This document shows, one piece after another, positions 1-5,850 of a stretch of DNA of 6,258 bases. The stretch comes from an uncultured Bacilli bacterium (lineage in GTDB: Bacteria > Bacillota_I > Bacilli_A > RF39 > UBA660): the NCBI GenBank assembly GCA_934098555.1, contig CAKOOQ010000040.1, positions 1 to 6,258 of the forward strand. The letters are read 5' to 3'. Position 1 is the first letter of the stretch. Each line of letters opens with the position of its first letter. Made by a program: the position numbers and the translations under genes. The notes below the pieces were generated by a model that saw nothing but the letters and a program-made list of their open reading frames with translations, did not search any database and was not told the origin of the DNA.

Positions 1-70
1 CATCCCGAACAGAGAAGTTAAGCACTAGAACGCCGACGATAGTGTAAGCGAAAATAGGAAGTTGCCTGTT
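1..70 (+). rRNA. rrf: 5S ribosomal RNA, 3' part (5' end outside window)
   Basis: The first 70 bases read as the 3' two thirds of a 5S rRNA. Positions 5-10 carry CCGAAC, followed by GAAGTTAAGC (14-23) and CGCCGA (30-35), which are the loop B/C and helix III landmarks of bacterial 5S. ATAGGAAGTTGCCTG (54-68) is the 3' strand of loop E and helices V/I. The helix IV arm (about 40-52) is very short: from CCGAAC to the end it is roughly ten nucleotides shorter than I recall for Bacillus 5S, and closer to the short 5S of Mollicutes. The 3' end is placed at about 68-70, where a T-tract begins. It is probably the last gene of an rRNA operon whose 16S and 23S lie upstream. Identity is secure; the exact 3' end is approximate. 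Confidence 0.9.
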
Positions 71-90
71 TTTTTTTTGCTTTTTTTTTA
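69..90 (+). terminator. T-tracts after 5S rRNA, probable end of rRNA operon
   Basis: Two uninterrupted T runs, 69-78 (10 T) and 81-89 (9 T), separated only by GC, follow the 5S 3' end directly. No separate GC-rich hairpin precedes them; the terminal helix of the 5S itself would have to be the stem, as happens in some compact rRNA operons. The U-tract is seen directly; termination here is inferred. Confidence 0.55.
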
Positions 91-104
91 GTTAATTCTA
101 TGAT
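77..104 (+). promoter_or_regulatory. Possible promoter of the tsaE operon
   Basis: TATGAT at 99-104 matches the sigma-A -10 box at five of six positions. TTGCTT (77-82) lies 16 bp upstream as a weak -35, matching only the TTG. A start near 111 would leave a very short leader with the Shine-Dalgarno AGGTGAT at 116-122. Read-through from the rRNA operon is an alternative source of transcription. Confidence 0.4.
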
Positions 105-127
105 ACACTTTATCTAGGTGATAATAC

Positions 128-580
128 ATGGAATATAAAATAACGTCTCGTGATATGAAAGACACTTTGTTGCTTGCTCAAAATATAGAATCTGAAAAAT
201 TTCCAAATATGGTTATCTGTTTAAATGGAGAGCTTGGAACGGGCAAAACGGTTTTTGTCAAAGGTTTTGCAGGAGCTTTAGGTATTAAAGAGCCTATTAC
301 TTCACCCACATTTAATATTGTTAAAGAATATCCAAACGGTGAACTTCCTTTATATCATATGGATGTCTATCGTTTAGAAGATAATAAGGATAATGTTGGT
401 CTTACCGACTATTTCAATAAAGGCGGCATTACCATTATTGAATGGGCTGATATGATAGAGAATGAGCTTCCGAGTGAACGACTTGATATTGAGTTTAAAT
501 TTATTGATGAAAATACACGTATTTTAGTCTTAAAACCATATGGTAAAGACTATGAAGATGTCTGTGATGCGGTCCTTTAA
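128..580 (+). CDS. tsaE: TsaE, tRNA threonylcarbamoyladenosine (t6A37) biosynthesis ATPase
   Basis: TsaE is the small cytoplasmic P-loop ATPase that binds the TsaB-TsaD heterodimer and drives turnover of t6A synthesis at A37 of ANN-decoding tRNAs. The 150-residue protein is full length for the family. The Walker A motif GELGTGKT is at residues 34-41, the family SPTF motif at 59-62, HMDVYRL at 77-83 and IIEWAD at 103-108 with the characteristic Glu-Trp pair. The ATG at 128 is set by AGGTGAT (116-122) five bases upstream. It is first in a cluster with tsaB, rimI and tsaD, the same order known in Bacillus (ydiB-ydiC-ydiD-ydiE). A terminator-like hairpin sits directly after its stop, so it may be transcribed in excess of the downstream genes. 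The last dozen residues (from about 138) are acidic and not conserved as far as I recall. Confidence 0.95.
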   Translation: MEYKITSRDMKDTLLLAQNIESEKFPNMVICLNGELGTGKTVFVKGFAGALGIKEPITSPTFNIVKEYPNGELPLYHMDVYRLEDNKDNVGLTDYFNKGGITIIEWADMIENELPSERLDIEFKFIDENTRILVLKPYGKDYEDVCDAVL

Positions 581-581
581 G

Positions 582-617
582 AAGGGCTTTTTTTATTGAC
601 TTTAAAGCCTTTTTTTT
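582..617 (+). terminator. Terminator-like hairpin between tsaE and tsaB (possible attenuator)
   Basis: AAGGGCTTT (582-590) can pair with AAAGCCTT (604-611) with one bulged G and a 13-base loop, followed by a run of T (610-617). This is the shape of a weak intrinsic terminator inside the operon. A competing small hairpin, CCTT (574-577) with AAGG (582-585), would use the same bases, so alternative folding is conceivable. Effect on tsaB expression is inference. Confidence 0.5.
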
Positions 618-646
618 CTATACTACATAAGGAAGGAAGTGTTAAA

Positions 647-1198
647 ATGTATACTTTATTTATTGATACACATGCCCAAAATGCCATTTTGGCATTATAT
701 AAAGATAATGAACTTTATCAAATAAAAGTAACGGATAAAGTCAGTCAAAGTGAGGTTATTATGCCTACTTTAATTCTTTTACTAGAAGAAGCTAAATTAA
801 CCGTTGATGATTTATCTAAAATCGCGGTGAATATTGGTCCAGGATCTTTTACAGGAGTAAGACTTGGCGTTACTATCGCGAAGACAATGAGCTATTGTAA
901 AAACATTCCTCTTGTCACGGTGACAAGTCTAGAGCTTGGTCTTCCGACAAACGCTGACTATCTTTTTGAAGAAGAAAAAAATGGCTATTATATTGGGAAA
1001 GTAAATGATAACGAAATTACGGATTATATCTATTTGAAAAAGGAAGATTTTAGAGAATTTAGTCTAAAGCACAAAGTAAATCCGCTTGAAAATATTAATT
1101 ATAAAACACTTATTCACATTATAAATAAGAAGGAAAATAAAAATCCTCACACGGTAAATCCTTTATATGTAAAGTTAATCGAGGTTGAAAAGAAATGA
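647..1198 (+). CDS. tsaB: TsaB, t6A37 biosynthesis scaffold protein (short form)
   Basis: TsaB is the inactive ASKHA-fold paralogue of TsaD that dimerises with it and recruits TsaE in the t6A complex. The diagnostic motif GPGSFTGVRLG is at residues 64-74, and the family C-terminal motif NPLYVK at 171-176. The start is ATG 647, preceded by AAGGAAGG (629-636) at ten bases; an in-frame TTG at 596 would add 17 residues translated from the upstream hairpin and has no good ribosome site. At 183 residues it is shorter than the roughly 230 of Bacillus TsaB. The N-terminal lobe is intact, while the second lobe (about 100-165) is condensed, and I cannot find the usual Asp-Ala-Arg-Arg segment. The stop overlaps the rimI start as ATGA (1195-1198), suggesting translational coupling. 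Confidence 0.93.
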   Translation: MYTLFIDTHAQNAILALYKDNELYQIKVTDKVSQSEVIMPTLILLLEEAKLTVDDLSKIAVNIGPGSFTGVRLGVTIAKTMSYCKNIPLVTVTSLELGLPTNADYLFEEEKNGYYIGKVNDNEITDYIYLKKEDFREFSLKHKVNPLENINYKTLIHIINKKENKNPHTVNPLYVKLIEVEKK

Positions 1199-1623
1199 TA
1201 AGAAAAGCAGAAAAAAAAGATTTTCCAAGAATTTATGAATTAGGTCAACTTCTTCATGAAAATTATGAAAATCTCTATAATTTAGAAGAACTTGTTCAAA
1301 AAGATTATTTTAAAATACTGGTTTGTGAAGATAAGAAAAAAATAGTTGGTTTTCTAATGTATACCGATTTAGATGGTCTTATTGATATCATGGATATCGT
1401 GGTTGATGAATCTTGTCGACATCAAAAATATGGCAGTCATCTTATGGACGAAATGATAACAACCTCTAAAAAAGAAAGTAAATTTTATTTAGAAGTTAAT
1501 GTCAAAAATACTAGTGCGATTTATATGTATGAAAAATTTGGCTTCAAAAAAATTCATACTCGTAAGAAATACTATGGGGAAGAAGATGCCATCGTTATGG
1601 AAAGGACGAATGAAGATGAATGA
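1195..1623 (+). CDS. rimI: RimI-like GNAT N-acetyltransferase
   Basis: This is a 142-residue single-domain GNAT acetyltransferase that would use acetyl-CoA. RimI proteins acetylate the N-terminal alanine of ribosomal protein S18, and in some bacteria other N-termini. The acetyl-CoA-binding motif A is at about 66-90, with RHQKYGSHL (75-83) as the pyrophosphate-binding loop. Motif B follows with LEVNVKNTSAIYMYEKFGF (99-117), which contains the conserved Glu, Asn and Tyr-Glu-Lys-x-Gly-Phe elements typical of RimI. DAIVMER (131-137) matches the family's C-terminal strand. The loop has Gly-Ser where the usual consensus is Gly-x-Gly/Ala. Its start overlaps the tsaB stop (ATGA), and GAGG at 1181-1184 can serve as ribosome site. 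A RimI gene between tsaB and tsaD is the normal Firmicute arrangement; the assignment rests on both motif and context, and the true substrate is not shown by sequence. Confidence 0.88.
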   Translation: MIRKAEKKDFPRIYELGQLLHENYENLYNLEELVQKDYFKILVCEDKKKIVGFLMYTDLDGLIDIMDIVVDESCRHQKYGSHLMDEMITTSKKESKFYLEVNVKNTSAIYMYEKFGFKKIHTRKKYYGEEDAIVMERTNEDE

Positions 1624-2626
1624 TGTATTTATTTTAGCTATTGAATCTTCTTGTGATGAAACGTCTATGGCTATTATAAAAAATGGTAAAGACGTGGTTT
1701 CTTTGACAATTTTAACCCAAATGGATACGCATGCAAACTTCGGAGGCGTTGTTCCAGAAATTGCTTCTCGTATGCATACTGAGAATATCACAATGGTTCT
1801 AGATGAAACCTTAAGAAAAGCTAATATGAAAATGGAAGATATGAGTGCTATCGCAGTGACTTATGCTCCAGGGTTACTTGGTAGTTTACTTGTGGGGGTG
1901 GAATGTGCGAAGACGCTTTCCTACCTTTATCATAAACCTTTAATCGCTGTAAATCATACGATGGGCCATATTTATGCCAATAATATTGAACATGAAATTG
2001 TGTATCCGACTCTTGCTTTAATCGTGAGTGGAGGACATACGAATTTACTCATTTTAAAAAGTGAAACGGAACTGCAAAGTCTTGGTAGTACTATTGATGA
2101 TTCGATTGGCGAAGTTTTTGATAAAGTAGCTCGTGTTTTAGGAATGAAATATCCTGGTGGACCCAATATTGAAAAGGCAGCCTTAAAAGGAGAAGATACC
2201 TACATACTACCGGCTCCTATGAAAGAAGAAGGGTATAATTTTAGTTACAGTGGTTTAAAAAGCTATGTGATTAACTTAGTTCATAACGAAACTCAAAGAA
2301 ATCATGAAATAAGAATAAATGATTTGGCTTGTTCTTTTCAAAAAGCCGCGGTTGAAGAACTAACCAGAAAAGTAAGTTATGCTTTAGAGAAAACCGGTAT
2401 TAAAAACTTCATCTTGGCTGGTGGTGTTTCTGCCAATAAATATTTACGAAGTGAAATGTCTAAGGTATGTGAAGAGCATCATGTAAACTTTCATGTTCCT
2501 AACATTTTATATTGCACGGACAATGCGGCGATGATTGGCTGTGCCGCTTATCCTTTATATAAAGCTAAAAAATTTGCGTCATTTGACTTAAATGCCAAAA
2601 GTAACGAAAGTATTGAACAAAATTAG
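1616..2626 (+). CDS. tsaD: TsaD, tRNA N6-adenosine threonylcarbamoyltransferase
   Basis: TsaD (Gcp/YgjD/Kae1 family) is the catalytic subunit that transfers threonylcarbamoyl from threonylcarbamoyl-AMP to A37 of tRNA. Starting at ATG 1616 it has 336 residues, about the usual length. The N-terminal ILAIESSCDETS spans 6-17. The metal-binding HTMGH is at 114-118 (His114, His118), with the third ligand in CTDNAAMIG (300-308, Asp302). SGGHT is at 138-142, DDSIGEVFDKVAR at 161-173, YPGGP at 179-183, NFSYSGLKS at 208-216 and LAGGVSANK at 267-275. All expected catalytic elements are present. The reading frame is open upstream to 1499 within rimI, but the ribosome site AAAGGA (1601-1606) lies nine bases before ATG 1616; ATG 1610 is an alternative with poorer spacing. 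The start overlaps rimI by 8 bp. It is the last gene of the t6A operon, with a terminator directly after the stop. Confidence 0.95.
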   Translation: MNDVFILAIESSCDETSMAIIKNGKDVVSLTILTQMDTHANFGGVVPEIASRMHTENITMVLDETLRKANMKMEDMSAIAVTYAPGLLGSLLVGVECAKTLSYLYHKPLIAVNHTMGHIYANNIEHEIVYPTLALIVSGGHTNLLILKSETELQSLGSTIDDSIGEVFDKVARVLGMKYPGGPNIEKAALKGEDTYILPAPMKEEGYNFSYSGLKSYVINLVHNETQRNHEIRINDLACSFQKAAVEELTRKVSYALEKTGIKNFILAGGVSANKYLRSEMSKVCEEHHVNFHVPNILYCTDNAAMIGCAAYPLYKAKKFASFDLNAKSNESIEQN

Positions 2627-2652
2627 GAAGGTAATTATTATCTTCTTTTTTT
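2627..2652 (+). terminator. Intrinsic terminator of the tsaE-tsaD operon
   Basis: GAAGGTAA (2627-2634) pairs with TTATCTTC (2638-2645), including one G-U pair, around a 3-base loop, followed by seven T (2646-2652). It begins one base after the tsaD stop codon. Confidence 0.8.
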
Positions 2653-2662
2653 AAATTATTAT

Positions 2663-2699
2663 AAAAAAAGAATAAGACATCTTTTAAATAATCTTATTC
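2663..2699 (-). terminator. Intrinsic terminator of uvrB
   Basis: On the minus strand GAATAAGA (2699-2692) pairs perfectly with TCTTATTC (2677-2670) around a 14-base loop, followed by seven T (2669-2663). The uvrB stop codon TAA (2696-2694) lies within the 5' arm of the stem. Confidence 0.8.
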
Positions 2700-4640
2700 A
2701 CTTTTCATTTCAAATAAAATATCTCTAAGTTCCATGGCCCGCTCAAAGTCGAGATTTTTGGCTGCCTGTTTCATTTCTGTTTCAAGGTCAAGAAGCATTT
2801 TTTCCTTTTCTTTCTTCGATATCTTTTTCTTGGTTGTTTTTTCTTTAATTTCATTGGTAATAACATCTTTAATTTCTTTTTGAATCGTTGTAGGCGTGAT
2901 ATGATGTTCTTCGTTGTACTTCATTTGAATTTCTCGCCGACGGTTTGTTTCTTTAATGGCATACTCCATGGCCTCTGACATGGTATCTGCATACATGATA
3001 ACATGACCTTTTGCATTTCTAGCTGCTCTTCCGATTGTTTGGATAAGGCTTCTAGAACTTCTTAAGAACCCTTGTTTATCGGCATCTAAAATACAGATTA
3101 AACTTACTTCGGGAATATCAATACCTTCTCTTAAAAGGTTAATACCAACGACGACATCATAAATTCCTGCTCTTAAATCATGAATAATTTTAAGACGTTC
3201 TAGTGTTTTAATTTCATTATGTAAATAAGCCACTTTGATATTCATTTCTTTTAAGTAATTCGTAAGTTCTTCACTCATTCGAATTGTTAATGTTGTTATT
3301 AAAACACGTTCATTTAAAGCCATTCTTTGTCGTATCTCATTAATGATATCATCGATTTGTCCCTCAGTTGGTTTAACCTCTATTTCAGGATCTAATAAGC
3401 CGGTTGGTCTTATGATTTGTTCGACAAATTCTCCATTTGTTTTTTCCAGTTCATAATCTCCAGGTGTCGCGGATACATAAATAGCTTGATGAATTTTACT
3501 TTCAAATTCTTCAAATTTTAAAGGTCTATTATCTAAGGCACTGGGAAGACGAAAACCATAATCAACAAGTGTTTGTTTACGCATTCTATCCCCATTATAC
3601 ATGCCTCTTACCTGAGGAAGTGTGACATGAGATTCATCGACAAATAAAAGAAAATCATCTGGGAAGAAATCAATTAAACAGGTTGGGGTTTCCCCAGGTC
3701 CACGAAGAGCTAAATGTCTAGAATAATTTTCCACACCACTGCAAAAACCGGTTTCTTTCATCATTTCAATATCATAGTTCGTTCTTTCTCTTAACCTTTG
3801 TTCTTCAAGAAGCTTTCCCTTGTCTTTTAATTCTTTTAAACGGCCTTCCAGTTCTTCTTCAATTCTTTTAATCGCTTCTTTCATTTTCTCATCGCTTGTT
3901 ACAAAGTGGCTGGCTGGAGATAATGTTGTACTGCGAATACTTTTTATAATGGCTCCCGTTACAGGATCAAAAACCCGAATCGCTTCAATTTCCGTGTCAA
4001 ATAATTCAATTCGAATACCACTTGTATGTTCGTTAACCGGGATAATATCAATAATATCACCTCGAACACGGAACGTACCACGGTGAAAGTCAATATCGTT
4101 TCTTTCATATTGCATATCGATTAAACGGTTAACAATGTCATTACGGCGCATAGTATCCCCGACAGTGACAATTAATCTATTTTTTTCATATTCTTCTTTT
4201 TCACCAATACCATAAATACATGAAACAGAGGCCACGACAATGGTATCTTTATAGTTAATTAAAGCACTCGTTGCCGCATGTCTTAACTCATCAATTTCAT
4301 CATTAATAGAAGAATCTTTTTCAATGTAGGTGTCACTTGATGGAACATAGGCTTCTGGTTGATAGTAGTCGTAATAAGAAACAAAGTATTCGACATGGTT
4401 ATTGGGAAATAATTCTTTAAACTCTGAATATAACTGACCAGCCAACGTTTTATTGTGTGCAAGAATTAAAGTAGGTTTATTTACTTTTGCAATAACATTA
4501 GCCATTGTAAACGTTTTACCAGTTCCAGTTGCTCCTAGTAAAACTTGTTCTTTTTTTCCCTCATTAATTCCTTCCACTAATTTCTCAATCGCCTGTGGTT
4601 GATCACCACTTGGTTTATATTTTGATACTAATTCAAACAT
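2694..4640 (-). CDS. uvrB: UvrB, excinuclease ABC subunit B
   Basis: UvrB is the damage-verifying ATPase of nucleotide excision repair: it is loaded by UvrA, clamps one strand with its beta-hairpin and recruits the nuclease UvrC. The 648-residue protein is full length. Walker A GATGTGKT is at 36-43, the Tyr-rich beta-hairpin region (YYDYYQPEAYVP) at 89-100, Walker B with DESH at 335-338, helicase motif V GINLLREGIDIPE at 499-511 and motif VI QTIGRAARN at 534-542. A lysine-rich linker (about 599-613) leads into the C-terminal UVR domain (613-648), which contacts UvrC. The start ATG at 4640 has the strong ribosome site GGGAGG (4652-4647). One substitution from the usual pattern is Ile453 where I would expect Lys/Arg in the LTKRM segment. 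uvrA and uvrC are not nearby in the window. No LexA-type operator was seen upstream. Confidence 0.97.
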   Translation of the reverse strand: MFELVSKYKPSGDQPQAIEKLVEGINEGKKEQVLLGATGTGKTFTMANVIAKVNKPTLILAHNKTLAGQLYSEFKELFPNNHVEYFVSYYDYYQPEAYVPSSDTYIEKDSSINDEIDELRHAATSALINYKDTIVVASVSCIYGIGEKEEYEKNRLIVTVGDTMRRNDIVNRLIDMQYERNDIDFHRGTFRVRGDIIDIIPVNEHTSGIRIELFDTEIEAIRVFDPVTGAIIKSIRSTTLSPASHFVTSDEKMKEAIKRIEEELEGRLKELKDKGKLLEEQRLRERTNYDIEMMKETGFCSGVENYSRHLALRGPGETPTCLIDFFPDDFLLFVDESHVTLPQVRGMYNGDRMRKQTLVDYGFRLPSALDNRPLKFEEFESKIHQAIYVSATPGDYELEKTNGEFVEQIIRPTGLLDPEIEVKPTEGQIDDIINEIRQRMALNERVLITTLTIRMSEELTNYLKEMNIKVAYLHNEIKTLERLKIIHDLRAGIYDVVVGINLLREGIDIPEVSLICILDADKQGFLRSSRSLIQTIGRAARNAKGHVIMYADTMSEAMEYAIKETNRRREIQMKYNEEHHITPTTIQKEIKDVITNEIKEKTTKKKISKKEKEKMLLDLETEMKQAAKNLDFERAMELRDILFEMKSE

Positions 4641-4666
4641 AACAAACCTCCCTTTTAATTATCTGT

Positions 4667-4695
4667 ATTTTATCATTTTATATATAATAAAACAA
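4667..4695 (-). promoter_or_regulatory. Predicted sigma-A promoter of uvrB
   Basis: On the minus strand TTGTTT (4695-4690) and TAAAAT (4672-4667) are spaced by exactly 17 bp, each with recognisable match to TTGACA and TATAAT. Transcription would start near 4660, giving a leader of about 20 bases with GGGAGG. The -35 box overlaps the 3' arm of the hairpin at 4691-4718. Confidence 0.6.
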
Positions 4696-4718
4696 GGTAA
4701 TCACCAAAATACCTTGTT
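4682..4718 (-). terminator. Intrinsic terminator for the maf / integrase-remnant transcript
   Basis: On the minus strand AACAAGGTA (4718-4710) pairs perfectly over nine bases with TACCTTGTT (4699-4691) around a 10-base loop, followed by the T-rich tract TTATTATATA. It lies 23 bases past the last stop of the integrase remnant. On the plus strand the following bases (CTTACTATT) are not T-rich enough, so it acts leftward if at all. Confidence 0.6.
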
Positions 4719-4740
4719 CTTACTATTATCAATTTTTCAA

Positions 4741-5124
4741 TTAAAATACTATTAATTCACTTAAAATATTTTCATTAACAGAAATATCAGCTTCGTTTAC
4801 AATTTGTATTTCTAAAGCATTATTCTTTTAACAAACAATTTCTATATATGAATTCAATTTATCAACACAATTTGCAATTCTTTCATCATTATCTTCATAT
4901 GCATCTATGACGATAATGTCAGCAGTGTGCTCCATAAGTTTTGAAACAGACTTTGAGTTAAAATTGTTCTTTAGTAATAATGTTGAATAAGTTTCTCTTA
5001 ATTCGTGAAATTTTACGCTTAATAAATTGTTTCCTTTTAATATTGCCTTAAACAATATATTTTGTATTTCTAACTTCCTATTATCAGAAAATGTTTTAAC
5101 TTCTATTTTTTTACTTTCAATTAA
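4741..5124 (-). pseudogene. Decayed C-terminal fragment of a tyrosine recombinase (phage/ICE-type integrase)
   Basis: Read leftward, this frame carries the C-terminal catalytic end of a tyrosine site-specific recombinase. FHELRETYSTLLLKNNFN (codons at about 5010-4957) corresponds to the box that reads FHDLRHTYATLLL in Firmicute integrases, with His and Arg of the HxxR motif kept. SKLMEHTADIIVIDAYED (4954-4891) matches the region that normally reads LxGH...Y, keeping the second His and the nucleophile Tyr but with Gly replaced by Glu. The N-terminal DNA-binding domains, the first catalytic Arg and the beta-hairpin Lys are absent; the frame closes at 5127-5125, next to the maf stop. The only obvious start is a TTG at 5055 without a well-spaced ribosome site. 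After an in-frame TAA at 4830-4828 the same frame continues for 28 codons (KNNALEIQIVNEADI...) to TAA 4743-4741, resembling an integrase tail. A relic of an integrated element is the best reading. Confidence 0.78.
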
Positions 5125-5699
5125 TTAAAATCAGATAATTTATATCCTAGTTTATTAAGTTCTTTATAAACTCTACTAATTGGCATACCTAGAATATTGT
5201 AATAATCACCATTTATTTGTGGAATATAAATAGCTGATTTACCTGCTATTGAATAGCCACATCTTTCAATAATATATTGTTCATTTTCAATATACCAATC
5301 AATTTCTTCCTCTGTAAGTTCATCAAAATAAACTTCTGTTACTTCATTTAATGTAACTTTTTTGTTTTGGTATAAATCTATGATTGTTACTCCTGTCACG
5401 GCATAATTAACTCTACCAGATAAATTTCGTAACATGATTTTCGCTTGTTCTTTTGTTTTAGGCTTTTCTAATTTTTTATCATCTATATAAATTATAGAAT
5501 CTGCTGAAAGTACAACTCCTTCTTTTAAATCTTTTGCAATTGCCTTTGCTTTTTGTCTTGATAAATCCATAACATATTCTTTTGGATCAGTTTTATCTGA
5601 ATGTTCTTCCATATTACTTGGAATAACGTCATATATTAAACCGACTTTGTCTAATACTTCTTTTCTAGTTCTAGAATTTGAAGCTAAAATTAATTTCAT
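5121..5699 (-). CDS. maf: Maf-family nucleoside triphosphate pyrophosphatase (divergent)
   Basis: Maf proteins are cytoplasmic pyrophosphatases that hydrolyse dTTP/UTP or modified nucleotides such as m7GTP to monophosphates; over-expression blocks septum formation in Bacillus. With the ATG at 5699 the protein has 192 residues, the family length. The N-terminal ILASNSRTRKEVL (4-16) matches the family opening, with Arg-Thr-Arg where Pro-Arg-Arg is usual. SADS at 65-68 stands for the usual GADT and keeps the catalytic Asp67. Also visible are EKP (78-80), LSGRVNYAVTGV (93-104), EEEIDWYI (130-137) and GDYYNILGMPI (164-174). The usual DKAGxYGIQG is replaced by ERCGYSIAG (145-153), so substrate class cannot be read off. 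The start was chosen because AAGTGAT lies seven bases before ATG 5699; GTG 5711 and ATG 5708 are upstream alternatives. Coding ends three bases inside the adjoining integrase-remnant frame. Confidence 0.9.
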   Translation of the reverse strand: MKLILASNSRTRKEVLDKVGLIYDVIPSNMEEHSDKTDPKEYVMDLSRQKAKAIAKDLKEGVVLSADSIIYIDDKKLEKPKTKEQAKIMLRNLSGRVNYAVTGVTIIDLYQNKKVTLNEVTEVYFDELTEEEIDWYIENEQYIIERCGYSIAGKSAIYIPQINGDYYNILGMPISRVYKELNKLGYKLSDFN

Positions 5700-5722
5700 T
5701 CTTACCATCACTTAATAATACG

Positions 5723-5731
5723 ATTATATCA
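5723..5731 (-). promoter_or_regulatory. Extended -10 promoter of maf
   Basis: On the minus strand TGATATAAT (5731-5723) is a perfect extended -10 (TGnTATAAT). The -35 region is only T/A-rich, which extended -10 promoters tolerate. Transcription would start near 5716, a short distance before the maf ribosome site at 5712-5706. Confidence 0.55.
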
Positions 5732-5790
5732 TTTTTTGCATATTTTTAAAAAATTGACACTATTTGGACTCCGTCTTCCTTTCAGAAAAT

Positions 5791-5818
5791 TTGACAGATT
5801 TAAAAATATGTGTATAAT
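5791..5818 (+). promoter_or_regulatory. Consensus sigma-A promoter of the 3'-terminal gene
   Basis: TTGACA (5791-5796) and TATAAT (5813-5818), both perfect matches to consensus, are separated by 16 bp. The predicted start near 5825 leaves a leader of about 26 bases that includes a purine-rich ribosome site AAGGGGGAG (5835-5843). It is the strongest-looking promoter in the window and faces away from maf. Confidence 0.85.
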
Positions 5819-5850
5819 AAGCATAAGTTAAACGAAGGGGGAGTTATAGT

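Noticed and set aside
596..646. Upstream TTG start for tsaB giving a 200-residue protein
   Set aside because: The extension is translated from the hairpin and T-tract, lacks a ribosome site, and does not resemble TsaB N-termini; ATG 647 has AAGGAAGG ten bases upstream and yields the normal opening.
1499..1615. Long 5' extension of the tsaD frame inside rimI
   Set aside because: The added residues are an out-of-frame reading of the rimI motif B region; the family N-terminus begins right after ATG 1616.
1489..1791. Minus-strand open frame across rimI and tsaD
   Set aside because: Antisense shadow of two clearly conserved genes, with no ribosome site and no recognisable motif. The same holds for minus 1972-2166 and plus 3820-4086.
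4691..4718. Inverted repeat AACAAGGTA/TACCTTGTT as an integrase core or att site
   Set aside because: It lies past the integrase remnant with a T-rich tail and looks like a terminator; no second copy of the sequence was seen in the window to mark an att pair.
4741..5711. Lower GC of the maf/integrase-remnant block as proof of recent transfer
   Set aside because: Hand-counted lines here are about 25-28% GC against about 38% in sampled uvrB and tsaD lines, but tsaB and rimI lines are equally AT-rich, so composition alone does not separate this block.
5754..5759. A second TTGACA in the maf upstream region
   Set aside because: No -10-like hexamer lies 16-19 bases downstream; the pair at 5791/5813 is far better, so this copy is probably chance in AT-rich DNA.
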